Shown here piece after piece: positions 39,278-48,130 of a stretch of 64,000 nucleotides of DNA. Positions within the stretch are counted from its first letter, which is position 1, and the number at the start of each line of letters is the position of its first letter. The notes under the pieces were generated by a model that did no database searches, had not been told where the DNA came from, and was given only the letters and a program-made list of their open reading frames with translations. Location of the stretch: positions 248,001-312,000 of IMG/VR virus record IMGVR_UViG_3300027985_000918; one strand, written 5' to 3'. Both the position numbers and the translations under genes were made by a program. The stretch comes from a virus.

Positions 39278-42200
39278 TCACCCCACTCTTCCGGCCATGA
39301 CCCGCTTGAGCTTAGATTGGTTCTGGGTCCACCCGTGGGGGCTGGCGTACTCGTGGTAGTTGATGTACACGTCACCGCCCCCTCCCCCGCCTCGACTTAG
39401 CGGACCACCAGCCTTGCTAGCGACCACCTGCACATCATCCTGAGTGCTAATCCTCTGTCCGTACACACCACCTTTACCAATGTGCATTAGGTAATCTTGT
39501 GCCACACCAGCAGCTTCAAACACGGGGAGGCCCATCTCCGTGAACTTCTCACGGACGGACTTACCGCCGACAACCGTGTCCAGATGCTTAGCAATCTCTG
39601 CAGGCATCTCCCCCGACTCCCGATATTGGGTTGCCAAACCCAAAAAATCGTCCCGGAGGAGTCCTGTCTCAACTCCGGAGAGTCCTGCCGCCATCTGGGT
39701 AGCCATATTCTCCGCAGTCAGCATTGTGGCCTGCTTTCGCCACTCCTCCCCAATAGCCTTGGGTGCTTCCCCGCCCTTCCCATGAAGCCTTTGGGTTCGA
39801 CGCCAGTCCTCCCTCCCATAAGCCATCAAAGCATCTTCCTGGGCCTTCTTGATCATGTCCTCACCGGACATTGGCGCAGTGCCAACACTGGCCCCCCTAC
39901 CCCCCTGAGCCCCCAAACCCACGGTTGCCAGCAGCCCAAAGTGCCTTTCCCGTGCCTGGGACTGACGAGCAACCAGCTCTTCTTCGGACCCCACCCCCTC
40001 CCGAAGAAGCATTCTCTGCACGCCTTTTTTCTTGATAGCGGAGATCTGCTCCTTGGACATACCAGCTTTCCCACGGAGAGCCTTTTCGATACTCTTGGGA
40101 CCCACACCAGCCTCAATATCCCTCCTCAGCTCACTAGCCCCCTTGTCCGTAAACCACCCGCTCTTGTTATAGCTCTGAGCTTCCCGCAGATGCTCCTCCT
40201 TGACCGCCTTACGGCCACGGAGAACCCTAAGCTCCTCAGCTTTAACCTTCAAGGCTGCCTGCGCCCTTTCTCTGTCGGGTCCCGAGGAAGCGTTCATTTC
40301 CTTACGAAGTTCACTCATCTCCTGGGAAATACCCCGCTCCTTCGCCCTCATGTCTCTAATCTCACGGGTATATCCGGAAACAATCCTCTCCCTCTCAGCT
40401 TTCTCACCGCCGCTAAGTCCACCCATCCAAGATGAGATCCGCTCTACCGAGGTATAGATCTGCTCCAGCCAATACTCCACGCCTCTCTCCAGAAGAGACG
40501 CAATATCCGTAGTGTTGGCGGCGATCTCTGCCGCCAACTTGATGTCGGCAGGTACCGCCTGCTGTGCGGCCTCCTTAAACACCTGACCCTGGGTCTGAAT
40601 ATAGTCCTCCAGGCTCTTGAGGCTGCTAGTACCCCACTCGATCTCTCCGGTGCTTTCATTGAACGAAGCGGCCAAGACACGCCCCTGATCGTCAATAGCA
40701 GCCCCGAACGCCTTAGCCTGCTCTCTCTGCTGCTCCGGAGTAACCTGCTTACCCTCCATCTTCCTAAGAGTGTTCCAGTTGCCATACATGGCCTCTGAAA
40801 TCCGCAAAAGTTGCTCCCTCTCCTCACCCGTAACCCCAGCCACACCCTCAAACCCCATCATCTCCCGGGGGTTCATCATGTGGAGTGGCTTTCCGATAAT
40901 AGTTTGTCCGTGAGCCATCTTGGCTGCCAACTTTCCACCCATGTCCAGAGACCCCATCCGGACAGCCCTAGCACCCCGACCACCTACAGCACCCTCGGCA
41001 ACGTCCATCAAATTCGTAAGGGAGCGAGTTAGGTCGTGCTGTCCCGTAAGACGCATACTAGCCAGCAAGCCTTCTCTCTGCTTACGGCCCATACTCCCAA
41101 GTCTCTTGGATAGACCGGCTCCCGTTGCAGTATCCAAGTCCGAAAAACCGAGGAGACCCATAATTCGGGCCTGTGCCCCCTTATCCTGCATGGTTCTGAG
41201 TTTCGAGATGAAATCCGTTCCGGTAGCCTCAGCAGACCTAGTGAAAATGCCTTTGCTCCCCCTAGTGAGCATGTCCCTCTTCCAACGGTCCTGCATGGAC
41301 TCCCCAGCAAACCCCTTGGTAAGCTGCTGAAGAAAATCACCGCCCGTCTTAGCACCGAGAACCTGACCAAGACGGATGAGCAAACCACCGGCCTCTTCAA
41401 GACGGACGTTGTACATGCCCATTCCGGATGTGGCCTGAAGAATCATGCCGTAGAATCGCTTTACTCCGAACCCAGACTCCTTGGCAGCCATCGTAACTCC
41501 GGACAATCCTTCGTTGATGTACTGAAGGTCAGCCCCCAGGTCCTCCATCCACGACCCCATATTCCCGGCCATGTCTTGTGCAGAGACCCCCAGGAGCTTT
41601 GAATAAGCCAGAGCGGATTGGGTATACTCCCGCAACCTCTCCATCTCATCATTGAATCCCGCAGCCTCCGCCCTCATCTCCCTCAGAGTCTTCCCCGCAT
41701 CAGCATAGGCACCAAGGATCACCAAATGGTCCTTAGCGGTTGTCCCCCAGATGTTGTTGAAGGCAAAGGCCCCTTCCCCTGCGGTAAATGTCCTTCGCAC
41801 ATCGGCGATTTTTTTGCCTACGTCGTCGAACACACTCCCTAGTTCAGCCCCAGCTATCCCGCTTTCCAGAATAGTCCGGTTCAACTGCTTCATCTGGGAT
41901 TCTGCCGAGATGAAAATGGCCACCAAAGCTGCTACGGAGCCCACCAAGGCCCCCACTGCCAAGATGTAGGGACCGAGCTTAGACAAAAGGCCACCCACCT
42001 CACCCAACGCCTTGGCAAACCCTCCGCTTCCCTTGGACCCTGCCTTGATTGCTGCTCCCCCAGCCGCCTGGACCCCTTGCCCCACCCCCTTGATGGCACC
42101 AGAGAAATCTCCCCCCCTGAGCTGCTCGAACAGCCCCTTGGCGCCGTGAGCACCCGCCCCGAGGAGACCGCTAACCCCTCGGTACCCCTGAGCTGCTTGC

Positions 42201-42571
42201 AAAGCGTCCTTCCGCCGCTGATTGATACGAGCTAGCTGCCGCTGCTCAGCCTTGAACCGTTTCTCCATGGCCTGAGCCTGAATTTTGGCAGCCTTGGTAG
42301 CCCCATCCTTCTGAGCTTCCTCGATCAGCCTGGAGAGCTTAGTGTATGTGTCCGTCAACCCCCGAAGATTCTTGCCCGAAAACCCCGTGCGGAGGGCATC
42401 CCCGATGGTTTGACCGAATGTAGATTCAGCCTTCTTCTGGACCCGGGACCACTTGGAGAGGAAGTCCCGGTCGTCAAACGCCATGACCTTCTTGATCTGC
42501 TTGGCGACGGCATCGGCCCCGGCAAGCTCAAGATCTGCAATCAGCCGAATGACGGTTTCCTGGTTACTCAT
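39278..42571 (-). CDS. Tape measure protein
   Basis: 1097 aa; the ATG overlaps the TAA of the preceding gene (TAATG). Residues 1-140 are charged helices with heptads (KAAKIQAQAMEKRFKAEQRQ). Residues about 195-230 are a hydrophobic stretch rich in Gly/Ala/Val (GPYILAVGALVGSVAALVAI) as found in many tape measures. Residues about 740-850 form another long coiled coil (EISxEMSELRKEMN-type heptads). If fully helical, 1097 residues at 1.5 angstrom each would span about 165 nm, a rough upper guide to tail length. Its position after the tube and two chaperone candidates is the standard order. Third codon positions look less GC-rich than in neighbours. Confidence 0.85.
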   Translation of the reverse strand: MSNQETVIRLIADLELAGADAVAKQIKKVMAFDDRDFLSKWSRVQKKAESTFGQTIGDALRTGFSGKNLRGLTDTYTKLSRLIEEAQKDGATKAAKIQAQAMEKRFKAEQRQLARINQRRKDALQAAQGYRGVSGLLGAGAHGAKGLFEQLRGGDFSGAIKGVGQGVQAAGGAAIKAGSKGSGGFAKALGEVGGLLSKLGPYILAVGALVGSVAALVAIFISAESQMKQLNRTILESGIAGAELGSVFDDVGKKIADVRRTFTAGEGAFAFNNIWGTTAKDHLVILGAYADAGKTLREMRAEAAGFNDEMERLREYTQSALAYSKLLGVSAQDMAGNMGSWMEDLGADLQYINEGLSGVTMAAKESGFGVKRFYGMILQATSGMGMYNVRLEEAGGLLIRLGQVLGAKTGGDFLQQLTKGFAGESMQDRWKRDMLTRGSKGIFTRSAEATGTDFISKLRTMQDKGAQARIMGLLGFSDLDTATGAGLSKRLGSMGRKQREGLLASMRLTGQHDLTRSLTNLMDVAEGAVGGRGARAVRMGSLDMGGKLAAKMAHGQTIIGKPLHMMNPREMMGFEGVAGVTGEEREQLLRISEAMYGNWNTLRKMEGKQVTPEQQREQAKAFGAAIDDQGRVLAASFNESTGEIEWGTSSLKSLEDYIQTQGQVFKEAAQQAVPADIKLAAEIAANTTDIASLLERGVEYWLEQIYTSVERISSWMGGLSGGEKAERERIVSGYTREIRDMRAKERGISQEMSELRKEMNASSGPDRERAQAALKVKAEELRVLRGRKAVKEEHLREAQSYNKSGWFTDKGASELRRDIEAGVGPKSIEKALRGKAGMSKEQISAIKKKGVQRMLLREGVGSEEELVARQSQARERHFGLLATVGLGAQGGRGASVGTAPMSGEDMIKKAQEDALMAYGREDWRRTQRLHGKGGEAPKAIGEEWRKQATMLTAENMATQMAAGLSGVETGLLRDDFLGLATQYRESGEMPAEIAKHLDTVVGGKSVREKFTEMGLPVFEAAGVAQDYLMHIGKGGVYGQRISTQDDVQVVASKAGGPLSRGGGGGGDVYINYHEYASPHGWTQNQSKLKRVMAGRVG

Positions 42572-43947
42572 TAGCGGCTACCTCCACGCTGGACCCCGAA
42601 GATCTCCGGGTTCACCAGGTTCTCGACACCCGCTTCCTCGGCCATCCTCCTCTGCTGCTGGAGGTAGGCCCGAACCTGCGGATTAGGGTGATTCAGCTCG
42701 GGCTGTGGAGGTGGTACAGGGACACCCTGTGGCTGAGGGGGTGCCCCGAACTGAACCTTCCGATTCTCCAACGAGTTCTGGATCTGGTCGTGCCTTTCGA
42801 CAGCATGGGGGTCTGCGTCGGCATACCGGCCATCGGCAGTCTTCTGGACCGCCCCCCGCCTCTGCTCCTTGACCAGGAAGTTGTTGATGTACCTCTCGTT
42901 CTTGGCCTGCTGATCATCGTAGATCCGGCGACCCCGGGGCTGGCCCACGTTACGCTCAGCCAGGATCTGCTGGAGCTGGGCAGGACTGTAGGCCACCAGA
43001 GACAAGGGCTCCATGTCCGCTGCCTCTCGCCGCTCGATCTCCCGATGTAGGGCCGCACGACGGGCCTCCCGCTGACGATCTTCCTCCGCCCGGCGAGCCA
43101 TGATCTGGTTCTTGTACGACTCGACAATCATGTCGTGCTGATCCATGTCGCCATCAACCCAGCGGCGGTACTCGTCCGAGAGCTGGTCAGGACTCTTGGG
43201 CTGGTGGATGACGGCGCCAATGAGATCACGGTTCTTGTCCTTGAGGTAACCCTCTCTATCTACCTTCCCCACACGATAGTAGTAGAACCGATCCATGACA
43301 GACTGGCGGCGAGCCTGTTCCTCTCGGTGCCGCTGCTTGTCCTTGGTATCGATCTTCTGGATTCCCTTGGGAGCCTGGGTGGAGGCGACCAGCTTGAACC
43401 CCTCCCACTGCTGGTCTGCCGTCTGCTTGTCGTCCTCCACCATGTTGAACGCCATCCAGATCTGCTGGATGAAGTTGACCCCCAAACCTACAGCTCCTGG
43501 CACACCCAGATGGTGAGGGAACTCAGTCCTCCCCATCATTCTCCACTTGGAACGGGCGGCGTCCTCGTAGATGTAGGATTCGACACCCTCGGCAGCTTTC
43601 TCCGCTCGGGAGAACAACCCGAGGATTGTGTTGTACAAGATGCGATGGGCTCGGGAGGGCAAGCGGCGGACCATCCGATACAGACGAGGGACGTGGTTCC
43701 CCTCCCCTAGGAGGTTGTACCCGTCTACCATCCAGATGCAGGAGGCGATAGCCCACCGTTGCCACTCTTTGTCGGAGAGGCCGTTGGCCCTGTTTCTGAG
43801 CAGAAACAAATCACCGGGGCTCAACGTCCGCAAGCAAAACCGAGTCCCCCTCACGGTGATGGCGTGGGAGAGGAACCCAGGATTCAGAAGAGCCTCTACG
43901 TCTGAGTAGTGGATCTTCCGCTGCTCTGCGGTCGTCGGAGGAAGCAT
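42571..43947 (-). CDS. Candidate tail assembly chaperone 2 (458 aa)
   Basis: It lies between the tube/first chaperone candidate and the tape measure, where tail assembly chaperones are encoded. Residues 20-70 (VRGTRFCLRTLSPGDLFLLR) look like the small beta domain of such chaperones; the next 150 residues are helical. Residues about 230-360 are strongly charged helix, and the last 60 are Pro/Gln-rich (PPQPQGVPVPPPQPELN) and probably disordered. No frameshift signal links it to the upstream gene; 13 bases separate them. The assignment is from position and general features only. Confidence 0.5.
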   Translation of the reverse strand: MLPPTTAEQRKIHYSDVEALLNPGFLSHAITVRGTRFCLRTLSPGDLFLLRNRANGLSDKEWQRWAIASCIWMVDGYNLLGEGNHVPRLYRMVRRLPSRAHRILYNTILGLFSRAEKAAEGVESYIYEDAARSKWRMMGRTEFPHHLGVPGAVGLGVNFIQQIWMAFNMVEDDKQTADQQWEGFKLVASTQAPKGIQKIDTKDKQRHREEQARRQSVMDRFYYYRVGKVDREGYLKDKNRDLIGAVIHQPKSPDQLSDEYRRWVDGDMDQHDMIVESYKNQIMARRAEEDRQREARRAALHREIERREAADMEPLSLVAYSPAQLQQILAERNVGQPRGRRIYDDQQAKNERYINNFLVKEQRRGAVQKTADGRYADADPHAVERHDQIQNSLENRKVQFGAPPQPQGVPVPPPQPELNHPNPQVRAYLQQQRRMAEEAGVENLVNPEIFGVQRGGSR

Positions 43948-43960
43948 GTCACGTTACCCC

Positions 43961-45202
43961 TCAGCGTCGGGGGGTTCCCCGGCGGAACCGGGGATTCAGG
44001 CTACCGCTCGTGGACGGGTTGACCGCCACCCTCCCGGGACCCTGACCATCTGTGGAGACACTCTCCAACACCACGGGGTCTTCAGGCTTGAACACGGGGG
44101 CATCCCCGATGGTCCCAACCTTGCGATGCTGAGCCTCCCGAATGGCCTCCGTCAACTGCTCCTGGGGACGAACATCTCGGTCGGCGTACTGGGCCGCCAG
44201 ATGAGGGGGGGTTCTCCTCCCCAACCCCTGCTGGTGTGCGGCAGTCAGAGCCGAACCGTCGGGGTTCAAAGCGTTGTGCAGGGAGAGTCCCGCCTGAGCC
44301 CTCCGCTTCAACTGACGGGCATTCTCTGCGGCCACTGCAGCAGCCAAACCGTCAGTATCCCCGGTATCCACAAAGGACTCCTGGAACTCAGGGAGCAGAT
44401 CAACGGGGCTCCCCGATGTCTCCTTCTTCGGATGGGGAGCTGGGGCTTCCTGCGGAGGAGGCGCCTGCGTGGGAACGATCCGCTGGCGAGCCTTCGAGGG
44501 ATGAGCTTCCGGAACGAAAGGGATGAACCCATCCTCATCGGAATCGTCCAGAGGCTCTTCCTCATCGGGATCTGCGGTTTCAGCGGTGGTCTGGGAGGGG
44601 TCCGGGCGCTCCACCCCGTTCATCTCTGCCATCCGATGGACACGGTTGGTGAACGGGTCCTGAATCCCGGAGGCCTCCGCCTCCTTGGATTCCCGCAACT
44701 CTGCCAAGCGTTCCTCAAGCCTCTGGATCTCGGTGTCGATATCCACGGGCTCAAACTCGATGGAGTCCTCCGCAACCTTCTCGACCTTCGCCAGCAGCTC
44801 TGCATACTTGCGAAACACCCCAATCAGAAGATGCCGGGTCCACCCCCGGATGATCTTCTGGAGGGCTTCGGCCTTGGGGATTTTGACGATCTTACCGTTG
44901 GGTAGCTTCTCTCCGGTTTCGATGAACTCCGCATCCCGCAGGTCTAGATCATCGATCTCGACCAGAGCGTAAGAGATGATCGCCGTCTTGAAGCGGTCCA
45001 GAAAAGCCATCGCCGTGTGCTGCTCCCCCTCCTCACCGGAGTTGAGAGCCACAGCGGCATACTTCTGCACCTCCACCTCTTCCTCGGGCATGAGAACCCG
45101 AAGTGTCATGGTGGTGTTGTTGATCTCAAAGGAGAGTTCGCCCTTACCGACTTCCTCGACTGCGGCGAGAGCCTGCTCCAGGGCTTGCAAATTGATCGAC
45201 AT
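43961..45202 (-). CDS. Candidate tail assembly chaperone 1 (413 aa)
   Basis: The first gene downstream of the candidate tail tube gene. Residues 1-120 contain a compact alpha/beta domain (ELSFEINNTTMTLRVLMPEE, then SYALVEIDDLDLRD), like the N-terminal part of chaperones that bind the tape measure. Then follow a helix with RLEERLAELRESKEAEA, an acidic linker (DPDEEEPLDDSDEDG) and a Pro/Arg-rich tail. In many phages the two chaperone products arise by a programmed frameshift. Here the genes look separate and both are full length. Confidence 0.5.
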   Translation of the reverse strand: MSINLQALEQALAAVEEVGKGELSFEINNTTMTLRVLMPEEEVEVQKYAAVALNSGEEGEQHTAMAFLDRFKTAIISYALVEIDDLDLRDAEFIETGEKLPNGKIVKIPKAEALQKIIRGWTRHLLIGVFRKYAELLAKVEKVAEDSIEFEPVDIDTEIQRLEERLAELRESKEAEASGIQDPFTNRVHRMAEMNGVERPDPSQTTAETADPDEEEPLDDSDEDGFIPFVPEAHPSKARQRIVPTQAPPPQEAPAPHPKKETSGSPVDLLPEFQESFVDTGDTDGLAAAVAAENARQLKRRAQAGLSLHNALNPDGSALTAAHQQGLGRRTPPHLAAQYADRDVRPQEQLTEAIREAQHRKVGTIGDAPVFKPEDPVVLESVSTDGQGPGRVAVNPSTSGSLNPRFRRGTPRR

Positions 45203-45450
45203 GTGCAGCTTCCCTCTTCACGATGAATCGTATACAGAGAAGCAGCATGGCCTGGCCTGGACAGCTCATTCGGCGTCGGACGATCTGGCGTGACGCATCT
45301 TCCCCACCCCCAAAAAAGGAGAGGAAATCAGCACAAAAAGTCGGTTCTCATCTATCCGTAGCGTCTTAGGCCAACCCGGCTGCTTCCAGGTTCAGGCCCC
45401 TTACCGGGGCCTTAGCCTACTCTACCGGGTGAGAGTGAGGAAGTGCTGAT
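45203..45450 (-). other. Leader region of chaperone genes, 248 bases without a gene
   Basis: This is the longest gene-free stretch of the window. It contains a GC-rich hairpin (45394-45412), an A-rich patch near 45312, and, on the minus strand, GTAGGCTAAGGCCCCGGTAA, which resembles the surroundings of TATAGGC copy b (AGCCTATAAGCCCCGGTAA) but lacks the intact core. No tRNA fold and no coding frame with a ribosome binding site are seen. Confidence 0.5.
45394..45412 (-). terminator. Hairpin between tail tube and chaperone genes
   Basis: AGGCCCC (45394-45400) pairs with GGGGCCT (45406-45412) around a 5-base loop, just downstream of the tube stop codon. No clear U tract follows on the minus strand, so it may attenuate transcription or protect the 3' end of the tube mRNA rather than fully terminate. 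Confidence 0.4.
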
Positions 45451-46284
45451 TTACACGTTCAGGCTGATCGCCCCACCACCCCCGACACCGCCACCTACCT
45501 GAACAGAAGAGGCGAACGGGTTGCCAGCCTCGATGGCATTCTCCGAGAACCGGATAGACCCGAGCTGACCGATAGTGGGGTCATTGCCGGTTGCCAGGAA
45601 CTCTCCGTAAACGCTAGCAAAATCGTGGACGTCGGAAATCATCACATCCCCAGACTCCATGATCATGCCGCTATCCTTGGCGAAGGTCGTGCTCCACGTC
45701 GTGAACCAACACGCCTCGTAGATGGTGATAACGGCGCTGTGCCCACGGTTGTCGCCCGGGAAGTTGGAGTTGTCCGGAGTGACCTGGGGAAAACCGATGG
45801 CCGAGACACCGCCATCGAATTGACCAGGGGTACCGGAACGCCCAACGTTAGCAACCTGGAGATCCGCATCCACGAGGGTCGAAAACACGAGCTGCTGCTC
45901 GATATCGAACGGCCACTTGTGGTGCTTGAGCGACCGGACCGGGCCATCCACGCCAGAGGCGTAGCCCGTGGCCTGCCAGAGGTTGCTCAGGTACATGAGA
46001 GCCCTCTCGAAGCTGGCGCTCATGGGCTCGGTCACCGACGGGACCAGCTCGGCCACCTGATCACCGAAGCCGACCCCCCGAACCGGCTCTACGGTACGAC
46101 TCTCGTTCGGGTTGAAGCTGGAGACCACGCCCATCTGGTGGAGAGCGGTCGAATCCCCATAGGCAGGGGTCAGAAGGCGCACCTTCTGGGAAACGGCCGT
46201 CCTAGTGTTCGGGGAGGTCCCGAAATCATAGACGTAGCTAGTCCCCTGGAGCCCGTTCTGGGGGTTGTTGTCAAGGTTCGGCAT
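45451..46284 (-). CDS. Candidate tail tube protein
   Basis: 277 aa. The start chosen is the ATG at 46284 (MPNLDNNPQ), which has GGAGG six bases ahead; the in-frame extension upstream (to 46395) has no such site and runs through the TATAGGC element. The protein is beta-rich and free of charged patches, with strands such as AVITIYEACWFTTWSTTFA followed by DVMISDVHDFASVYGEFLA, and a Gly-rich C-terminus. Length and place, upstream of two chaperone candidates and the tape measure, fit a tube subunit. Unlike most myoviruses, it is separated from the sheath gene by a 1.8-kb plus-strand block. Confidence 0.65.
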   Translation of the reverse strand: MPNLDNNPQNGLQGTSYVYDFGTSPNTRTAVSQKVRLLTPAYGDSTALHQMGVVSSFNPNESRTVEPVRGVGFGDQVAELVPSVTEPMSASFERALMYLSNLWQATGYASGVDGPVRSLKHHKWPFDIEQQLVFSTLVDADLQVANVGRSGTPGQFDGGVSAIGFPQVTPDNSNFPGDNRGHSAVITIYEACWFTTWSTTFAKDSGMIMESGDVMISDVHDFASVYGEFLATGNDPTIGQLGSIRFSENAIEAGNPFASSVQVGGGVGGGGAISLNV

Positions 46285-46346
46285 CTCAGTCCTCCACGAG
46301 GGGTATGGTGAGGGCACAAAGGCTCTCCGCTCACACTTGTGTGGGC

Positions 46347-46353
46347 TATAGGC
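46347..46353. promoter_or_regulatory. TATAGGC element, candidate promoter (copy c)
   Basis: The plus strand reads GGGCTATAGGCCCGC in the divergent gap, 63 bases upstream of the tail tube start (minus) and 58 bases upstream of the helix-turn-helix gene (plus). GGGC-CTATAG-GCCC is nearly palindromic. Part of the recurrent TATAGGC set. Confidence 0.35.
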
Positions 46354-46410
46354 CCGCAATCGAGATCCGGCTACTTGACTTGAATGAGAGAGCACCCAGG
46401 ATGAAAGTTG

Positions 46411-46854
46411 ATGAGGCGGCTCCTAACAGGACAGCCTCCCGGTGAGGCTCACCCCAGCTCGAAACTCTCTGAGGCCGAAGTACAGGCTATCCGGGAACGG
46501 GTATGTGCGGGTGAACTCCAGATGTCCCTAGCTGCCGAGTTCAAAGTCAGTCCCTCCACCATCTGCAAAATCGCCAACGGGAGGTCGTGGTCCCACCTGG
46601 GAGCCCCTCCCCCGATCCCCAAGACCCGAGGGAGTGCCCGACCCACATCCCGGCTGACTGAGGCGGACATCGAACCCATCTGCAAAGCCATTATGAAAGG
46701 CATCAAGATCCGTGCTCTGGCTCGACGCTATGGGGTTTGTCCCTCCACCATCACCAAGATCTGGAAAGGTGAGACATGGACCCACGTCCCCCGGCCAGGC
46801 CTACCGAACCTCGACCCCCCGACCACATCCAGAAAAAAGGTCTGGGAGCGCTGA
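46411..46854 (+). CDS. Double helix-turn-helix DNA-binding protein
   Basis: 147 aa from the ATG at 46411 (AGGA nine bases upstream). The protein contains two copies of one helix-turn-helix unit. Copy 1 has SKLSEAEVQAIRERV, then SLAAEFKVSPSTICKIANG, and ends with W-S-H-L. Copy 2 has SRLTEADIEPICKAI, then ALARRYGVCPSTITKIWKG, and ends with W-T-H-V. The unit resembles the HTH of resolvases and the DNA-binding repeats of homing endonucleases, but no catalytic domain is present. It could repress or activate the adjacent TATAGGC-containing gap, or be a remnant of a homing endonuclease. Confidence 0.7.
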   Translation: MRRLLTGQPPGEAHPSSKLSEAEVQAIRERVCAGELQMSLAAEFKVSPSTICKIANGRSWSHLGAPPPIPKTRGSARPTSRLTEADIEPICKAIMKGIKIRALARRYGVCPSTITKIWKGETWTHVPRPGLPNLDPPTTSRKKVWER

Positions 46855-46883
46855 AGGGGGGTAACAAACTTCCCTGAGGCGGG

Positions 46884-46888
46884 TATAG
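46884..46888 (+). promoter_or_regulatory. TATAG-containing site upstream of the Hc1-like gene
   Basis: GGGTATAGCCCCC lies 60 bases upstream of the small gene at 46948 on the plus strand. It shares the GGGTATAG part of copy d (53697) but not the full TATAGGC heptamer. Confidence 0.2.
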
Positions 46889-46947
46889 CCCCCACGGGCC
46901 GACGCCCAAACAAGCTGGGGCAAAAACCACCAGCCACAGGAGAACCA

Positions 46948-47124
46948 ATGCGCACCCAAATCGAGAACCTGATCAATCTGCTGACCAACACCCTCCCCGA
47001 CGCCGACAAGGTGGACATGGGGCAGAAGGCGGCGGGGACCCGAGTCCGCAAGGCCCTCCAGGCCGTCCGCACCGAATGTGCCAACCTGCGGAAGGAGTCC
47101 CTGGGGACGGAGAAGGTGGGCTGA
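46948..47124 (+). CDS. Hc1 (histone H1)-like small basic protein
   Basis: 58 aa, ATG at 46948 with AGGAGA five bases upstream. The segment QKAAGTRVRKALQAVRTECA followed by NLRKES matches the conserved core of the bacterial histone H1-like Hc1 family (pattern NKAAxxRVR...RKES), known from Chlamydia and Bacteroidetes, where it binds and compacts DNA. Only this N-terminal helical core is present; the lysine-rich tail of chlamydial Hc1 is missing. The gene is followed by a strong hairpin terminator. It may bind phage or host DNA during infection or packaging. Identification is by eye on a short sequence. Confidence 0.6.
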   Translation: MRTQIENLINLLTNTLPDADKVDMGQKAAGTRVRKALQAVRTECANLRKESLGTEKVG

Positions 47125-47145
47125 CCCCCAACATCTGACCCAACG

Positions 47146-47185
47146 GAGAAAGCCCCTGCCAGAGTACCCTGGCAGGGGCTTTCTC
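47146..47185 (+). terminator. Perfect 17-bp hairpin terminator
   Basis: GAGAAAGCCCCTGCCAG (47146-47162) pairs perfectly with CTGGCAGGGGCTTTCTC (47169-47185), loop AGTACC. The stem ends in A-rich/T-rich flanks, so it can terminate in both directions. It lies 21 bases after the Hc1-like gene. Confidence 0.8.
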
Positions 47186-47250
47186 GTATCTGAAGGTAGG
47201 TAGCCAAGAATTCTCTTTGGGTGCATACGGTGGCGGGCACGGAGAACCAG

Positions 47251-48078
47251 ATGAAGATCATGACGCTGTCCGATCTCCACCATGGGAAGTGGGGAACCTG
47301 GGGGATGAAGGCTGTCCAGAGGGCAGGCAAAGAGGCCAGAGACCACCAAATCGATGTCCTCCTGTTGGGAGGGGACCTGGCGGAACCTTCCCCCGAAAAC
47401 CAGTACCGGGGTGAGGTACTCTCCAAGATCATGCAGCTTCCGATCCCCCACAAACTCTGGGTCATCGGGAACAACGACCTGGAGGACCTGCGGGGTCCGA
47501 TCAGCCAATATGCCCAGGAGGCCCACTCCCTAGTGAGTGCCGACGGCATTCAGGTCCTGGACTACGCCCCCGTCACCATCGACGGCGTGACCTTCGTGGG
47601 GAACCTGGGGTGGTTTGACGGGTCACTTTGGGGGATGGGATCTACCCCCCTCATCGACCCAGAAGGCTGGGCGCCTATCTCTTTCCAGGAGGCCCAGAGC
47701 AAAACGGACGCCTGGACCAGGCATGAGCTGGGTGAGAGGATGGACCTGACCTCGGATGAGCTGTTTGAGCTGTGCCAAAACACTTTGCACTCCCACCTGC
47801 GGGAAGCGGGACAAAACCGCATAGTGGTGATGACACACACATCCCCCACCCCGTCCATGTGCATGTACGGGCACAACCCAAAATTCGACTTCCTGAACTA
47901 CTGCATGGGCTGGGATGACCTGTCGAAGAAAGCCCTCCGCCCCCCATTGTCCTCCTGGAAGCCCACTCTCCAGCTCTGCGGTCACACTCACCGCTTCAAA
48001 ATGGTCTTTGCTGGGGAAAACCCCCCACTGGTGAACGTATCGGGAGAGGGCCAGCCCCGAATCTTCGAGATCAGGTAA
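47251..48078 (+). CDS. Calcineurin-like metallophosphoesterase
   Basis: 275 aa. The start chosen is ATG at 47251 (MKIMTLSDLHH), with GGAGA upstream; an in-frame GTG at 47221 is also possible. All metal-binding motifs of the family are present: D8-L-H10, G41-D42, G73-N-N-D76, a His in MTHTSPT near residue 195, and CGHTHRFK near the C-terminus. The GNHD motif reads GNND here, a change also seen in other family members. Phage enzymes of this kind include protein, nucleotide and nucleic-acid phosphoesterases; the substrate cannot be told. It is the last gene of the plus-strand cassette. Confidence 0.85.
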   Translation: MKIMTLSDLHHGKWGTWGMKAVQRAGKEARDHQIDVLLLGGDLAEPSPENQYRGEVLSKIMQLPIPHKLWVIGNNDLEDLRGPISQYAQEAHSLVSADGIQVLDYAPVTIDGVTFVGNLGWFDGSLWGMGSTPLIDPEGWAPISFQEAQSKTDAWTRHELGERMDLTSDELFELCQNTLHSHLREAGQNRIVVMTHTSPTPSMCMYGHNPKFDFLNYCMGWDDLSKKALRPPLSSWKPTLQLCGHTHRFKMVFAGENPPLVNVSGEGQPRIFEIR

Positions 48079-48130
48079 CCTTTCCTGGAACGGATCTACT
48101 GGAGGCTGCACCCCCAGAAGGGGGACTGAG

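Noticed and set aside
45203-45450. Possible tRNA or small RNA in the largest gap
   Set aside because: A GGTTCAGG sequence suggested a T-arm, but no acceptor or anticodon stems can be formed.
46285-46395. N-terminal extension of the tail tube gene by 37 codons
   Set aside because: No ribosome binding site for the upstream start, and the stretch contains the TATAGGC element; the ATG at 46284 has GGAGG.
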